The notes under the pieces: generated by a model
Database searches by the model: none
Told to the model about the DNA's origin: nothing
The model's input: only the letters and a program-made list of their open reading frames with translations
Assembly (NCBI GenBank): GCA_963573305.1
Contig: OY754335.1
Coordinates: 18,887,501-18,951,500 of the forward strand
Origin: Pyrrhosoma nymphula
Lineage: Eukaryota; Arthropoda; Insecta; Odonata; Coenagrionidae
DNA: 64,000 nt
Direction: 5' to 3'
Shown here: positions 22,381 to 33,599 of the stretch, piece after piece
Numbering within the stretch: position 1 is the first letter of the stretch
Layout of the letters: the number at the start of each line of letters is the position of its first letter
Position numbers and translations under genes: made by a program

Positions 22381-23166
22381 AAACATGAAACGCAAGTAGG
22401 AGAATGAAATTTTCTAGGTGGTCTAAGCGGGTAATTTGGTAGAACAAATAAATGTATCATATATATTATTACAGAAAGGTCTTTTTCTGTCATTCCGTAT
22501 ATGCTCCGTTAATACTGCACCTACAGTGATAAATGAGATATCATTTTAAACGTTGAATCACCGGCTTCTGACGAAAAATACAATCTCAATCTTATATTTC
22601 ATTATTTACCCATTAATTTGACTTAAAAGTTTCGATAAACCCTCTTGCCTGTATTGTATTCATATGTTTTGTATATTTTTGCAAGAAAACAAGTATAAAG
22701 AAAGTACTTTATGAGACACCTTCTTCTCTATTTAAAACCCAATTACACCGTTTCCTTAACATACTTATTCCCTGATAGCGTGAAAGTGCGAAATTTTCGC
22801 AAGGGTTACCTAGTACATTTAATATCCAGCAAATTTCTGTTTTTTTTTCTTTTTCTTACAATGATCTGGTATTCTGTAAATATTCTGGTATTGTTCTAAC
22901 GTTTAAGATCTTCATACTACCTTTCGAGTCGCCGCAGAGGCGTGTGGCAATGAGTGAGTTATATGAGATCAGCCGTGAAAGGGAAGGAAAAGGAGGTGGG
23001 AGAGGACAAAGTTGAATTGTGTGTTAACGAAGTGTCTTACATTATAGTGTCACTTTTTTATAATCACCAATGGTGCGTGGAATATCGTGTTCTTTGCACT
23101 TATCAGTTCGGTAGTGAATCTTTGTTATTCTTAGCTCTGGTATTCTGTTAATGTTTTGGGGTTGTG
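22381..23166. other. No gene seen
   Basis: Short AT-rich frames only; no repeat structure detected. Confidence 0.5.
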
Positions 23167-24235
23167 TTAAGGTGGGCCTATACTTCCAAGCCGACTCTAT
23201 TTAACGGTCGCCGCCTTAGTGGTCACCTACTGGGGTGGTAGAAGCCCAACGGGAAGCCTTGAAGGCGGCACTGACAAAATTGGAGTGGGGAACGATTATC
23301 ATTGGGTGGGGATGGAAAAGCTCTACTCTGTTGTCAATGCAGGCTTGGGCGCTTAAGGTGGCTGGAGCGGTAATCTTGAGTCGCTGAAGGCACATTCTAA
23401 TAACTTTTCAAGTAAGTCGAAAAAATATTCCTGGACCACATTTCACTCAGTTACACCTGTTTATACGTTTAAAATCACCATAAATGCAGTATTGTATATG
23501 ATTCAAGAGTTATATTTCAATTTTTCGCCTTAATTAAAGCATTGTTTTGACTTGGATTTTCGGCGCGATATTCGAAATTTATGAGAAAACCCTATCTTAA
23601 TACGCATTTTTACTGGGCATGATACCTTGATATTTGTTAGCAGCTATTATAATAATATGAAACTTATTATTTCGCTTTTAGGAGAAAATCTGTACGTAAG
23701 TAATCGAATTGTTTAAAAATATATGCCGTGTGCCATAAGAGTACTTGTTAAAATAACATTCAATTGCCAGGAAACAAAATCGGTAGCATGCAGTTTTTTC
23801 ACTTATATCAATAGATATTACTTATAAGAACACGTATGCAAAGTTTCACGCAAATCTGTAAATAAACAAAAATCGCTCCAGCCACCTTAAAATTGCTATA
23901 GCCTTAATACGAAAACAGCATCAATGGTTGTTGATTTTTTGCATATATGAAAGATGATTCTTTGATTTAAGTGGGCTGAAAATCCTCATTTCGGAATTTA
24001 TCCTTCGCAACGTGCCCCGGAATATTACCAAAACATTTCGTATAAAACAAAGTTTTGCTATTTTTTATAAAACACAACCACTTCATGATAAATTTACTCC
24101 ACTTAAATCAACAAATGACTCTTTATCTACAGAAGGCAAAAATTGCAAGTCTCCAGCCTTCACGGCAAAGCCGTTACTTGGTTAGAGGGAAACATCTAAA
24201 ACGAGCTTCTTAGCCCCGGTATAGAGCCACCTTAA
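23167..24235. mobile_element. TTAA-flanked DNA element, family 3, containing a nested element
   Basis: The ends are TTAAGGTGGGCCTATAC on the left and, inverted, TTAAGGTGGCTCTATACC on the right, each starting with TTAA. Removing the nested element at 23353-23890 leaves about 535 bp, close to the length of families 1 and 2. The interior right part has a weaker inverted repeat around a GATTTAAGTGG block. No protein is encoded. The shared TTAAGGTGG end with families 1 and 2 implies mobilisation by one transposase type. Confidence 0.75.
23353..23890 (+). mobile_element. TTAA-flanked DNA element, family 2, copy A (nested)
   Basis: Ends TTAAGGTGGCTGGAGCG and, inverted, TTAAGGTGGCTGGAGCG are a perfect 17-bp inverted repeat including TTAA. 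The 538 bp are colinear with 62085-62607, sharing for example the block ACACGTATGCAAAGTTTCAC near the right end. It lies inside the family 3 element, so it inserted later. It has no coding capacity. Confidence 0.85.
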
Positions 24236-26742
24236 AGCTCTTAATATCTGGTACTGCTCTGATATTTTCATTTATGCTCTGTTATAGCGTTGCGTAGTTT
24301 CATAACTAGAACCTATTCTTTGTCTACCTTGTGAATTTAACTTAATTAATTAATTATTTATGATGAAAGATGTTGGAAAGCTTTGTTTTATTTTGTTTTA
24401 GGCAAATTGTATCAATTTCGTTTGTACGTTTTTCCGTGGAAATTTATTCTCAGACCAGTAAACAATATTTATTGTTAACACACCTCGTACTCTACACATT
24501 TGCATAATTCATCGAGAAAACCGTCCGAATTCCTTCGATGAAATTTGAACGCTCTCCAACAGTTGAAAGCTGGGTACACGATAGTAATTTTAGTAAATAA
24601 AAAATAAATCACAATTTTATTAGTTTTAGGGGTAAATCAACGTTATTAGAAACATTGATTGAACCATATTTATTGATTTTCAATTAAAAGTACAAAATAA
24701 TAATTTATTGGTTTCATCAGAACTTTATAGATTAGTTGTATAATGTAAAGGTAGCCTCTGTATGGTAAACTGACACGGACTCCCATCAGCTAAACCATAC
24801 CATTGCATGTTAGTAAAAAGTAAAAAAATGAAAATATGAGAAAACAATTACAAAATGCTTATTATAACGTTCGTGTCGTAAAACTAAACGAAAGCTAAAC
24901 TTTTCATCTTAAAAGGAATTACTTGGTTATATTTCATTAAGCCGAATTCAAATAAAGTGTGGTTATGGGGATCAGTAAATCCATTTTTAAGTAGTTTAAT
25001 TTTTAATTGTAAAGGATTTGCTGAAAATATCACACATTTGATTACATGTGTGAAATGATGTGCTTCCTTGTGTACATAATGCATATCTCAGTTTTCCCAA
25101 TGGAAAGTAGGTACATCACAGAATTAACCATTTTCTTTACTGGTATTTTAAAGTGAATTGCCCATTGCCAATTGCCTGGTTACAACATTTCTATCTGATT
25201 GAATCGTAAGTCATTCTGTTGCGTATAATTCAGGTATTTGTAGATATATATGCAAGTAGTTCAGTAGAAACACGATCAAGGATATGACCCAATTGGCTTT
25301 CTTATGAACTCCAACTTGGTAGTTGCCAAAAATACTTTCACATAAAACTCTCCAACGTAAAAACTCTCTCCAACTTTGTAATTTATTTTTCTTAAATTTA
25401 CTGAAGCAGGATTTTAACTTTTTTTCTGCTTGTACTTTTGAGCCTCTGGTTAAGTTTTGTCTCATTCAATTTAATGTTTTGATTGTGAAGTATTTTTCTC
25501 GTATAGTTACGCAACAGTTCCCTCGTTCTCCTTCAATGTTATTAAAGCTGAGATAAGATTTCTCCTCCCTCTCCGCCATAGGTAAAGAAAAAATATAGAA
25601 TCACTGTCATATTGTATTGTAACTTATACCGTTAGTGGAGTCAGATGTATGGTGGAGGGGGGTCTGGGATTGCTATGAGTTTTCACAATATTTTGGCTGG
25701 ATTCATTTTATGGAGTTTCCCAATTATTTCTGTTGTCCTATCATTAGCCCATGTTTATATAATGACTTTGAGAATTACTATAGTTGCCAAGTGTTAATTA
25801 GCGTCCTATTTCTGACAGTGAGTGACAGTAACTTTATATCAGAGTTGAATTTTAAGAGACGAAGTTCATACCCAATACATCGTGCAGGTCGAATGAAATC
25901 ATTTTTTCCACTATTTCCATTCCTAATTCTAAATTCTTTCTCTATCTCATTTTCTCATCTGAAGATTGATATGCTCTGCCATACGCCCTTAAGCAGTTCT
26001 TATGGATAATATTACAACTGCGCATTCTGTAGCTGTACATTCCCCGACAGTAATCATGATCTCTATCATTATTTGTAGGCATTTCATTTCCTGAAAGTTT
26101 TACTTATAGTTTGCTTGAGATTTAGTCATAATTGGAAATTTATAAAGGTGGCAATGCTTTTATGTACTCGTTGCATTTTAAATTTTTCATTTAATAAGCT
26201 CAGATAACACAACCTCGCTGGATTACCTTTTAATCTTTCAGATAAGTATGCTGTCTTCCTCCGGTAGTGCTGAATGTTATTTTTTTCACAATTGACTCTG
26301 TGGCATATGAAGTAGGTACAGCATCTTATGTGAAAATAATTCGTATACAAAGTCGACAACGTTCTCTTGTTTTCGGAGAATAAACCGAAAGATATATTTA
26401 ATTGGAGCAATGGAAGTTGTAGCGACGATGGTTGTGCGTATATTTAACAAATTCGCTTTTTGACTGATTGATCGCTCAGATGGTTTTTTTCTCTGGGTCG
26501 ACCTCTTATCGTACTCAACCGATATTTTTCGTGGTGTTCCAACTATTATGTTAGGTATGAATTAAATCATGAAAACTCATATATGATATTTTTGTATCAA
26601 GAGGAATCGTTTAAGAACGATTCCGTTACTGAGTTCTGTCCCGACTTATCCTTTTTTTTCAATGTTTCCCCCCTCCCTTTCTGCGGTTGTCCCGTTTCCC
26701 TTCATCTCGTCCAGTCTCGAATCTCTTTTTATGCCACTGTGA
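24236..26742. other. No gene seen
   Basis: AT-rich. The longest open frame, 124 codons at 25635-26009 plus, is hydrophobic and Ser/Phe-rich without a recognisable domain. Others overlap on opposite strands. I call none of them. Confidence 0.5.
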
Positions 26743-26992
26743 TCGGGTTAGTGTGATGGCTAGAGTACCGGCTACCGAAGGGTCCGAGTTCAAATCCCGG
26801 CAAGAGGGAAAAAATGTTTTGTGGAATCTTGATCTATCTTTTGGTACCTTTTGGATAGCACTTGAAGTGTATTACTCCGTCCTACGGATGGGACGTTAAA
26901 CCGTGGTCCCTTTGGCGGATTTTGTTGAGGGTAGGCAAATGCCGACACCGGGTTTCTCTTCACCCGTATTCTCATTTCCCCAACGCACCTTT
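26743..26992 (+). repeat. tRNA-derived SINE, copy A
   Basis: A tRNA-like head has an A box around TGGCTAGAGTACC (about 26757-26769) and a B box GAGTTCAAATCCC (26786-26798). It is followed by an A-run, about 60 AT-rich bases, a conserved block GATGGGACGTTAAACCGTGG at about 26888, and a tail with CGACACCGGGTTTC. The same order occurs at 37031-37255, establishing a dispersed family. The head does not fold as a functional tRNA. SINEs are transcribed by pol III from the internal A and B boxes and are moved by LINE reverse transcriptase. Confidence 0.85.
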
Positions 26993-27673
26993 TATAATGT
27001 TTTTTTTCGCGGCCAAAGTTATCGGCCGCCTCCCCAAAGTCTCAAAGCACTTGCTAAAAGGGATTAAATTGAATATTGTGGAGCCTAGGACGCCATTATT
27101 AGGCAAAAACGAAGCGTATGAGAAAATCGAATTCTATGATTTAAAAAAATAAAATAAAAATTTTTCAGCCATCCAATAGTCAAAAGCTTGACTAACGTGG
27201 AAGGTGGGTTCTTCATCATTCTCCCATTCTCCAAAAAATCCTTCTTTCAACCTTCCCATTAATCGTGGGTCATTCGTGCCGTGGGACATGACTTACATTG
27301 ATAGCCAACGCTTTACATTAGCGCTGAAGGAGCAGCAAAAGTACAGCTGCATGATGCATTGAAAAATATCAAGGTACGTATTTTTAGTCGTTTGCCAAGC
27401 AAGCCCCGAGTCAACATCAACTTAATGAATCTACATGGGTCCTCCTTGGATTGTGTGACCTATGTCCTAAAGTGTCCTTGGATTGTGTGTGTGTCCTAAA
27501 GTTTTGCTGGCCCGTGGGTATCGTGGGTAGAGAATCGATAAATAAGGACTATAAAATGCGGAAAATGGAATACGAACCATTTTTTTTTATTGCGTAAGTC
27601 AAAAGCCATGGATACGGAAAATAAATATTCGGAAACGTCGAAATATCCAAGGGAGAGTTATCGGTGGTTTTAC
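26993..27673. other. No gene; short tandem duplication at 27440-27505
   Basis: TCCTTGGATTGTGTG followed by GTCCTAAAGT occurs twice in tandem at about 27440-27505. There is no other supported feature. Confidence 0.5.
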
Positions 27674-27906
27674 ACTGGTAAGTTACTACCGCAAGTTTTT
27701 TTCTGCAAGAGCTTGCAGTAGAATTTATTTTGACTAAATATTATACACAAGTTAGTGCAGAGTCAGATTGGTTGCTGTTTCCACTGGTAGCCATATGCTT
27801 CTGCCAGCGACTTGCCGAAACTTTTAAAAATCCTGCCAGCGGACTTTCGGAGACGTTTACGCCTACATTCGCTTACTGCTAGTAACTTGCGCAATAAACT
27901 TGCCAG
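27674..27906. mobile_element. Possible short TIR element (MITE)
   Basis: The left end ACTGGTAAGTTACTACCGCA and the inverted right end ACTGGCAAGTTTATTGCGCA match at about 19 of the first 24 bases, then diverge. The interior has repeated TGCCAGCG and ACTTG(C/T) blocks. A 233-bp size, no coding capacity and inverted ends suggest a MITE, but I see no clear target duplication. Confidence 0.4.
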
Positions 27907-29433
27907 TTAACCCTCCTAATGGCTATGTCATTTTAGTGCGGAGCACGTCTATGGACGTGGTCCCGTCCAAGTCGATCAACAAGATCACGTCCATCGACGT
28001 GGTTCTCTAAAATTTGGTCCTTTAAAAAATGGGGCCCGATTCTAGGGTCTTCCTTAAATTTGCGACCTGCAGTTAATGTGTTAAAGTTTTGTTCTGGCTT
28101 CTACTCAACGTAGCAACAATATATGGTACGTGAAACGAGTTCGGCATCACATCACGTGTCAATTGGTGTATATTAATACGTAATTAAATTTAAAATACGT
28201 ACATTATTTTAAGATTTTACTTAGTTACTTTTCATCTAGCACATCATTTGATTAGACGAGGGGACTCCTGGGGGAGTAGACATTTCCTTCTATATGTAGG
28301 GGACGCTAAGGGGTATCCTAGGGGGTTAAATGCGACTGTACAGTTCGTTCCTGACGAATGGCTCTGCTAGGTGCTCGATAATCCCTGGGTATTGACTAAT
28401 AAATACGGCCCTAATTGTACATGGGAAATTAAAGGGAAGGACATTTACTTCTGTCGCAGCTGTTCTCTTCCGGCAACAAATATGCCACACTAATACACAG
28501 AAGCGAAGTGACTTCCATCGTTACGCAATCGTCACACCTGGGCGAAGCGGGCGGACGTCATGAGTGAGTAGTCTCGTCCTGGACCAGAAACTTTCCCGTG
28601 CGATAAATTTGTTCGACCAAGAGTCTCGGTCAGATGGTTCAGCTGAAAGGCATGCGAGTGTTTATTTTTTTACACTCGACCAGCTTGGGCATCTTTTTTT
28701 TATATTTGTCCAGACGAAATATTTTCTTATAACGTCTTGAGAGCAAGATTTGCTGGAGCTGATCTCACCCACGAGATTTCAAGAATACGGAAGTGTGTAC
28801 CCAACCCCGAAGAAATTAGCTTTTTATGACACAACCAATAGCTTTCTCGCGTCGAAGTAATTGCGTTTCTACGAAGGGGGTGCTGTGCATACGTGCTGCG
28901 ATCATGTGAAGCAAATTTTCTGTTTGCTATTCGACTTCCTTTAGCATTTGAATATTTTCTACTCATGAATTTTTTTTTCACCCATCAAATTATGTGGAAA
29001 TGTCGAAACATACCTATCTTATTTCGAGCAAATATTTTTTGCACAATTTATATCGATTTGGTTGCGAATTTTGCGTTTTAGTGGGTCAATTTTGCGATTA
29101 TGCCTGAGTTGATTACTATGATTCTCGGTATGTGAACGGGATTTCCCAAAAGATTAGATTATTTTCTGAAGATAAAAAAATAAATAAGCCGTAATTTTTT
29201 TCCTTAATTCCAGGTTTGTTATTCAGCTGTATGTTGGCATCGGATTATTTTATAAATGTGGGAAACATTGTAGTGTGAACCTTGATGACACTGAGGATAA
29301 TAACCGCATTTAAACTTATTATTCTTGTTTTTTTATTTATTTTAGTATCATCATAACTGAAAACGCGGCAGAATTAATTGCCACTCAACTTGCTGCATAA
29401 AACTCTTCATCTACACTCACCATCTTTCCGTGG
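27907..29433. other. No gene seen
   Basis: Only short overlapping frames. A moderately GC-rich patch lies near 28440-28650, without start, splice or repeat signals that I can support. Confidence 0.5.
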
Positions 29434-29870
29434 AATAGAATAGAATAGAATTTTATTGTTCGAGGACTAGTGTCCTATGAAACAGGATTACAATATAACC
29501 TTTTTGGTTTTGGTGCAGCAAATAGACAATATACCAATCATTTGAATTTCATTCATGCACATTACATGCGAATAGAAACATGCGTAGATATTCATATAAG
29601 AGAATACATATGTAAGCATAGACAAAATTCCAATTGCATGACAATGAAAACGTGCATAGTTATTCATACAAGATTATACACAAGGGAAAAAAATACAAAA
29701 TATAAATTATGCATCTCTTCTGAAGCTATATATATAAACATGCTACATATACAAACACCATTTTTCCGAGGAGACCAAAATCCTGATACACTTACTTTAT
29801 GCTTCTCGCAATAGGCTTGAATTTCATTTTGTTTCCGTTTCGTGTTCCGGTGTTTTGTTGTATTCATTAT
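29434..29870 (-). repeat. Retroelement 3' end with TTCTA-repeat tail
   Basis: On the minus strand, AATAAA (29452-29457) is followed by three TTCTA units at 29434-29450. This has the form of a LINE or SINE 3' terminus with a microsatellite tail. Sequence up to about 29870 may be its 3' UTR, but no coding remnant is recognisable, so the upper limit is uncertain. Confidence 0.45.
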
Positions 29871-30904
29871 GGAAACGCAACTTGCACACGAAGGCCTTCC
29901 CTTAGTGTTCTTCTCACGTCGCGCTACACCGATTTCTTCTATTGTACTGAATCACGTTCATGAATATGCTAAGTCACCATTCTGAGCCTACGTAGAGTAT
30001 TTAACGGTGAGTGCATCCAGAATTGTTGCAATTTCTGTAGGATATTACCGTTACCTCTAGTGCCTCTTGTGTACTTTACATTATTGAACTCTTGTTAACA
30101 CTATACTTCATGAAGGATGTGCTCAGATGGCCGACGCCATTTTCATATGTTTAATGGTGTTGTATTTTAAATTCCTAGTGATAAAATCATCTATCACATC
30201 CATCCATGCATATCATCATCTTATTCCCATAACTTCAGCCAATTACCCTATTTTTTAAATCATGGTGAGGTCGTTGAAATCATCGCATAGATGTTATATT
30301 GCTGCTTTGGAGAAGACAGTAAACGTTTTCACTTAAGTGCACATTTTTTTATAATAAGTAGTCTCGGAAACTTTGGGTAGCACTCCGTATTGATGTCAGC
30401 TATTTTTTGCAAATAATTCATGACTAGTTAAAAATCCTGCTGAAAGAGGCTAAAATATTGGCGAAATAGCAAAAAAGTAATTAGTACATTAAATAACAGA
30501 CTAGCAGACCTGCTGCCTGCTTTGCAGCCAGTCTCAGTCTGGTGTGCTCTTGAGGTGAACTTGGTGTTTTTCCTTTTTTTTGCACTACTCAAGTGGAAGC
30601 AGTGGGGAATGTGGCTAAATGAGTGTATATGGTTCCCTAAAATGAAAAAAAAACATTGAGAATAGTTTTGGAAACATAAGTAAACATTTTGGAGTAAAAA
30701 AAGTCGTAGTATTCATTTTTCTGTGCAATGCTTACGTGATCAGCAAACAGAGTCCAGAGATGAACTGGGTTTTCGGTTATTAGGCCCTCTTACTTCAATT
30801 TCCAGTGTATCGCGGTCATGACCCTTGAAAAAGTACTTGTAAATGTACTTTATCACCCGGATGTGGGCACAGATTTCAATATTGATGTGAGAAGAGTAGC
30901 GCTG
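29871..30904. other. No gene seen
   Basis: A block at about 30430-30490 (TTGGCGAAATAGC and neighbours) recurs diverged at 33685-33715. There is no coding feature. Confidence 0.45.
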
Positions 30905-32095
30905 CAGTAGATATCTACATCTATATACTACCCCGCAAGCCACCTCAATAGGCGTGTGGCGGGGGGTGTTAGGACACCAGCCGTTTAAATATAAAAAGGA
31001 AATGCTCTAATGAAATTACGCCTAGCATTTATTTAAGTCCCTTATTGTTCGGGGGAAAAACGAATTCCCATACCTATCCGTTCGGCAAAATATCTCTCAT
31101 AATTTATCGTTTCTGTTTGACCTGGAAATATAGTGGGGTTCTAATATGATGCTCTCCGTGTCGCTCTTAAAGATATCTATTCTCAATTGCTCAAGCAATC
31201 TAAGCCTAGCGCGCAGCCTCCGAGTCTCTAGCGGCTCCCAACCTAACTCGTTTAACATCTGTGTAACGCTGTCTGTACGCCCGTAGCAGTTTTTGACGAA
31301 TCGCGCAGCTTTCCTTTGTATTTTATTAAGTTCCCGGACTAAGTCTTTCTGCACCGGATCCCATATGCTCGCTGCATATTCAAGGTGTGGCCGGACGTGT
31401 GCGAAATAGCACTTCTCTTTTACTTTTTCATCTGAAAATCTTCCCACAATACGCTTGACGAATCCTAGCTTCTTCAGAGCTCTGCCACAAATATTTCTTA
31501 TATGTGTTCCCCACGATAGGTTCGAGGTTATCGTAACTCCCAGATACTTCATTTCATCTGTCGCCTTTATGTTAAAACTATCCACAGCATATACATGGGG
31601 ATAGTTGGACGACCTCCGCAAGAAATGTACCGCCGTGCATTTCCTCGGATTAAGTTCGAGTCCCCACTCTTGGCTCCACACATGAACGTTGTTTAAATCC
31701 GATGATAGAATTTCAAAGTCAGAGTGATCACTAATTTCGCGATAGATGACAGCGTCGTCAGCAAATAAACGTATTTTTGTGCTAATTCGAGAGCATAGGT
31801 CATTTTTGTATATAATGAACAGAAGGGGGCCGATTACGCTTCCTTGTGGGACACCTGATGTCACTTTGACTACATCAGAGCTAATTCCGTCAAGAACTAC
31901 TTTTTGCTTACGATCACTCAGAAAGTCGCGTATCCAGTTTGCTACTGTTTTGTTCAGCCCGCATGACTGTAATTTGTATAAAAGTTTGTTGTGAGGTACC
32001 ATGTCGAAAGCTTTCTTAAAATCTAGGGATAATGCGTCCACATGTTTTTTCGATTCACCAGATATGGATTGGAGGGAACAACCCACTGGTTGCTA
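30905..32095 (-). mobile_element. Non-LTR retrotransposon (CR1/Jockey group), 5'-truncated, copy A
   Basis: The element lies on the minus strand, with its 5' truncation at about 32095 and its 3' end at about 30905. The 3' terminus on the minus strand is a GGTGGCTTGCGGGGTAG block followed by GATGTAGAT. The same terminus ends copy B at 45.8 kb. Just before it are GCCAC and GTGGC blocks able to form a 5-bp hairpin, plausibly a 3' signal recognised by the reverse transcriptase. There is no poly(A) tail. Coding capacity is described separately. Confidence 0.9.
31097..32086 (-). CDS. Reverse transcriptase fragment of a LINE (partial ORF2)
   Basis: This is the longest open frame in the window, 329 codons. 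It begins at a GTG only because the 5' end is truncated; it is not a real start. In order it has reverse-transcriptase motif A LDFKKAFDMVPH (residues 21-32), motif B SGVPQGSVIGPLLF (77-90) and the catalytic FADD (108-111), then the thumb and a C-terminal segment with GWEPLETRR. The endonuclease and the RT fingers are missing. The enzyme copies element RNA at a nicked target. All three catalytic aspartates appear present (D22, D110, D111) and no internal stop or frameshift is seen, so the insertion is fairly recent. Copy B at 46.0-46.4 kb is nearly identical over its shared C-terminal region. Confidence 0.92.
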   Translation of the reverse strand: MGCSLQSISGESKKHVDALSLDFKKAFDMVPHNKLLYKLQSCGLNKTVANWIRDFLSDRKQKVVLDGISSDVVKVTSGVPQGSVIGPLLFIIYKNDLCSRISTKIRLFADDAVIYREISDHSDFEILSSDLNNVHVWSQEWGLELNPRKCTAVHFLRRSSNYPHVYAVDSFNIKATDEMKYLGVTITSNLSWGTHIRNICGRALKKLGFVKRIVGRFSDEKVKEKCYFAHVRPHLEYAASIWDPVQKDLVRELNKIQRKAARFVKNCYGRTDSVTQMLNELGWEPLETRRLRARLRLLEQLRIDIFKSDTESIILEPHYISRSNRNDKL

Positions 32096-32817
32096 ACATG
32101 CATTTCATATGCTAACCTATTTAAGTGAACCCGGGAGTCCCGAAAAACTTAAGTACCCGGAATCTAACTAAATTTAAACTCTCAAAAACCACGGTTTTTT
32201 CATTTTTCTTTGCACCACCAACTGCTAAAAATCCGAAACTACTACCAAATCATACAGACAGAGAATCCACATTTAATGCACCAAATCTCGTTTCTCTAGC
32301 TCCAATTCTGATTAGACTCTCTAGTTCCAGTTCTGATCTAGAACCAATTCTGATCAGTGGCCCAATTACCAACAGTATCTTACTCTAACGAAAGCTCAAG
32401 GAGCATGTTATGGTTACCCACGTAAAGCTATTAAGCTGTCCTCGTTTCGCTTCGTTCCCATTTCATGTCGACGACGAGAATTTGGCACTTCAGCATCCAT
32501 TCTCTGCCATGAGCGCGTATGGCTATCCCTTAGTCCAGTCCTCGCGATGGATTTCGTCACTCGTTCCTCTCCGCTGTAACATCTCACCCAGATTACGAGG
32601 CTTACCCATTTCGTCTCCATTCCATTCGATTTGATGACCGGAGGAAGAAATGTGTGGCATTGTCCCATATCCGCGTAATAAAAGATTTTTAAACCCCTCA
32701 GAGTGGTAGTTGTAGGTGGCTGCTCCGTTTTAACTTCTCCAAACCACAAAAATTGATCATCTCTAGTCTTTCATGTCGCCTCAGGTATTCGCCTAGCACA
32801 CAACACGATTCCTGCGT
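32096..32817. other. No supported gene
   Basis: Opposite-strand overlapping frames at 32410-32749 show no domain. AATTCTGAT-type words recur at 32280-32370 without clear periodicity. Confidence 0.45.
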
Positions 32818-33042
32818 CTAATTTCGACCTCGATTATCGTCCCAGTTTACGTTTTTCGTTGCATAATACAGACCGTCCGTCCCAGGCTGGCAGGGTTTCG
32901 GATTCCTGCTCTTGCTTACTTTCCATACTCGTTGCACGCGTTTCGAGAGCCGTTGGATAATATTATCTAACTCATTTTTTGCCCACGAATATTTTGACTT
33001 GCTGCTTGGAAAAAAGATCCACGTCATGAGGTGTGTCTGCAA
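32818..33042 (+). repeat. Dispersed repeat, copy 1 of 3
   Basis: CTTTCCATACTCG, a CACG..TTCGAGA.CCGTT block, ATCTCATTT-like sequence and a final TTGGAAAAAAGATCCACGTC recur in the same order at about 34800-35150 and 35590-35900. The three copies are diverged and in the same orientation. They have no coding signature, so they are an unclassified local repeat family. Confidence 0.6.
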
Positions 33043-33466
33043 GCAAGGCAGTGTTAGCGTTAGTTAGTTTAGTTTAGATTTTTTTCTGCTCACAATAGGG
33101 ATTATATTTGATTTTTTTAAGGTTCCTACATGCTCTTTTAAGTAGGTAGTTTTAATAAGTATTAAGTAAATATCGTAATATTACTACGCAAATCTTTATT
33201 TCCTAATGACTAAACCTCTCCCTAATTTAAAAAATATTCATGGTACTCATAACCCTCATACCTGAATAAATTCGACAGTGTACAATTACTGTAGTTTTCA
33301 TTTCTCATACCTGAAGTAATATATACTTGGTACTTTTCTACAATATTAAAATTTAAAATTGCATATCAGAGTACATTCAACTGTATCGGGCGAGATATGG
33401 TGGAACAGCATATATTATAATAAATAAAGAAGCTGTTGTACTGTCCACAATCTTACTTTTTTATTT

Positions 33467-33500
33467 CGACGCGTTTCAACGCCTTGGCGTCATCATCAGG
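33467..33500 (-). ncRNA. Hammerhead ribozyme core, intact consensus
   Basis: On the minus strand: CTGATGA (33499-33493), stem II GACGC/GCGTT around CAAG, GAAA (33477-33474), then ACGCGT as a palindromic stem III and a C at the cleavage position. Every invariant core nucleotide is present. Stem I is weak (about 2 bp), because the palindrome centre lies right beside the core, so activity in this context is uncertain. Confidence 0.7.
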
Positions 33501-33509
33501 ACCTCCTTG

Positions 33510-33538
33510 CTGATGACGCAGAGGCGTTGAACCGCGTC
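33510..33538 (+). ncRNA. Hammerhead-like motif, inverted partner with mutated GAAA
   Basis: CTGATGA (33510-33516), a shorter stem II CGC/GCG around AGAG, then GAAC in place of GAAA, then CGCGTC. It is the inverted partner of the intact minus-strand motif. The changed A and shortened stem II probably make it inactive. Confidence 0.6.
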
Positions 33539-33599
33539 TAAATATAAAAGTAAGATTGTGGACAGTACAACAGCTTCTTTATTTATTACATATCAGAGG

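Larger units (their letters stand above)
33372..33589. mobile_element. Hammerhead-bearing foldback element
   Basis: Arms of about 80 bases (33418-33500 and 33506-33589) are near-perfect reverse complements; outward they read TAATAAATAAAGAAGCTG. Each arm contains a hammerhead-type motif next to the palindrome centre. A 10-base direct repeat CATATCAGAG occurs at 33362-33371 and 33590-33599. If it is a target duplication, the element also includes 46 bases outside the left arm. No protein is encoded. It is best read as a palindromic, non-autonomous relative of Penelope-like elements. Confidence 0.8.

Noticed and set aside
30425..30480. CTGAAAGA ... GAAA arrangement resembling a hammerhead (and its relative at 33.69 kb)
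   Set aside because: The first core block has an extra base, no palindromic stem III follows GAAA, and the second copy lacks the block.
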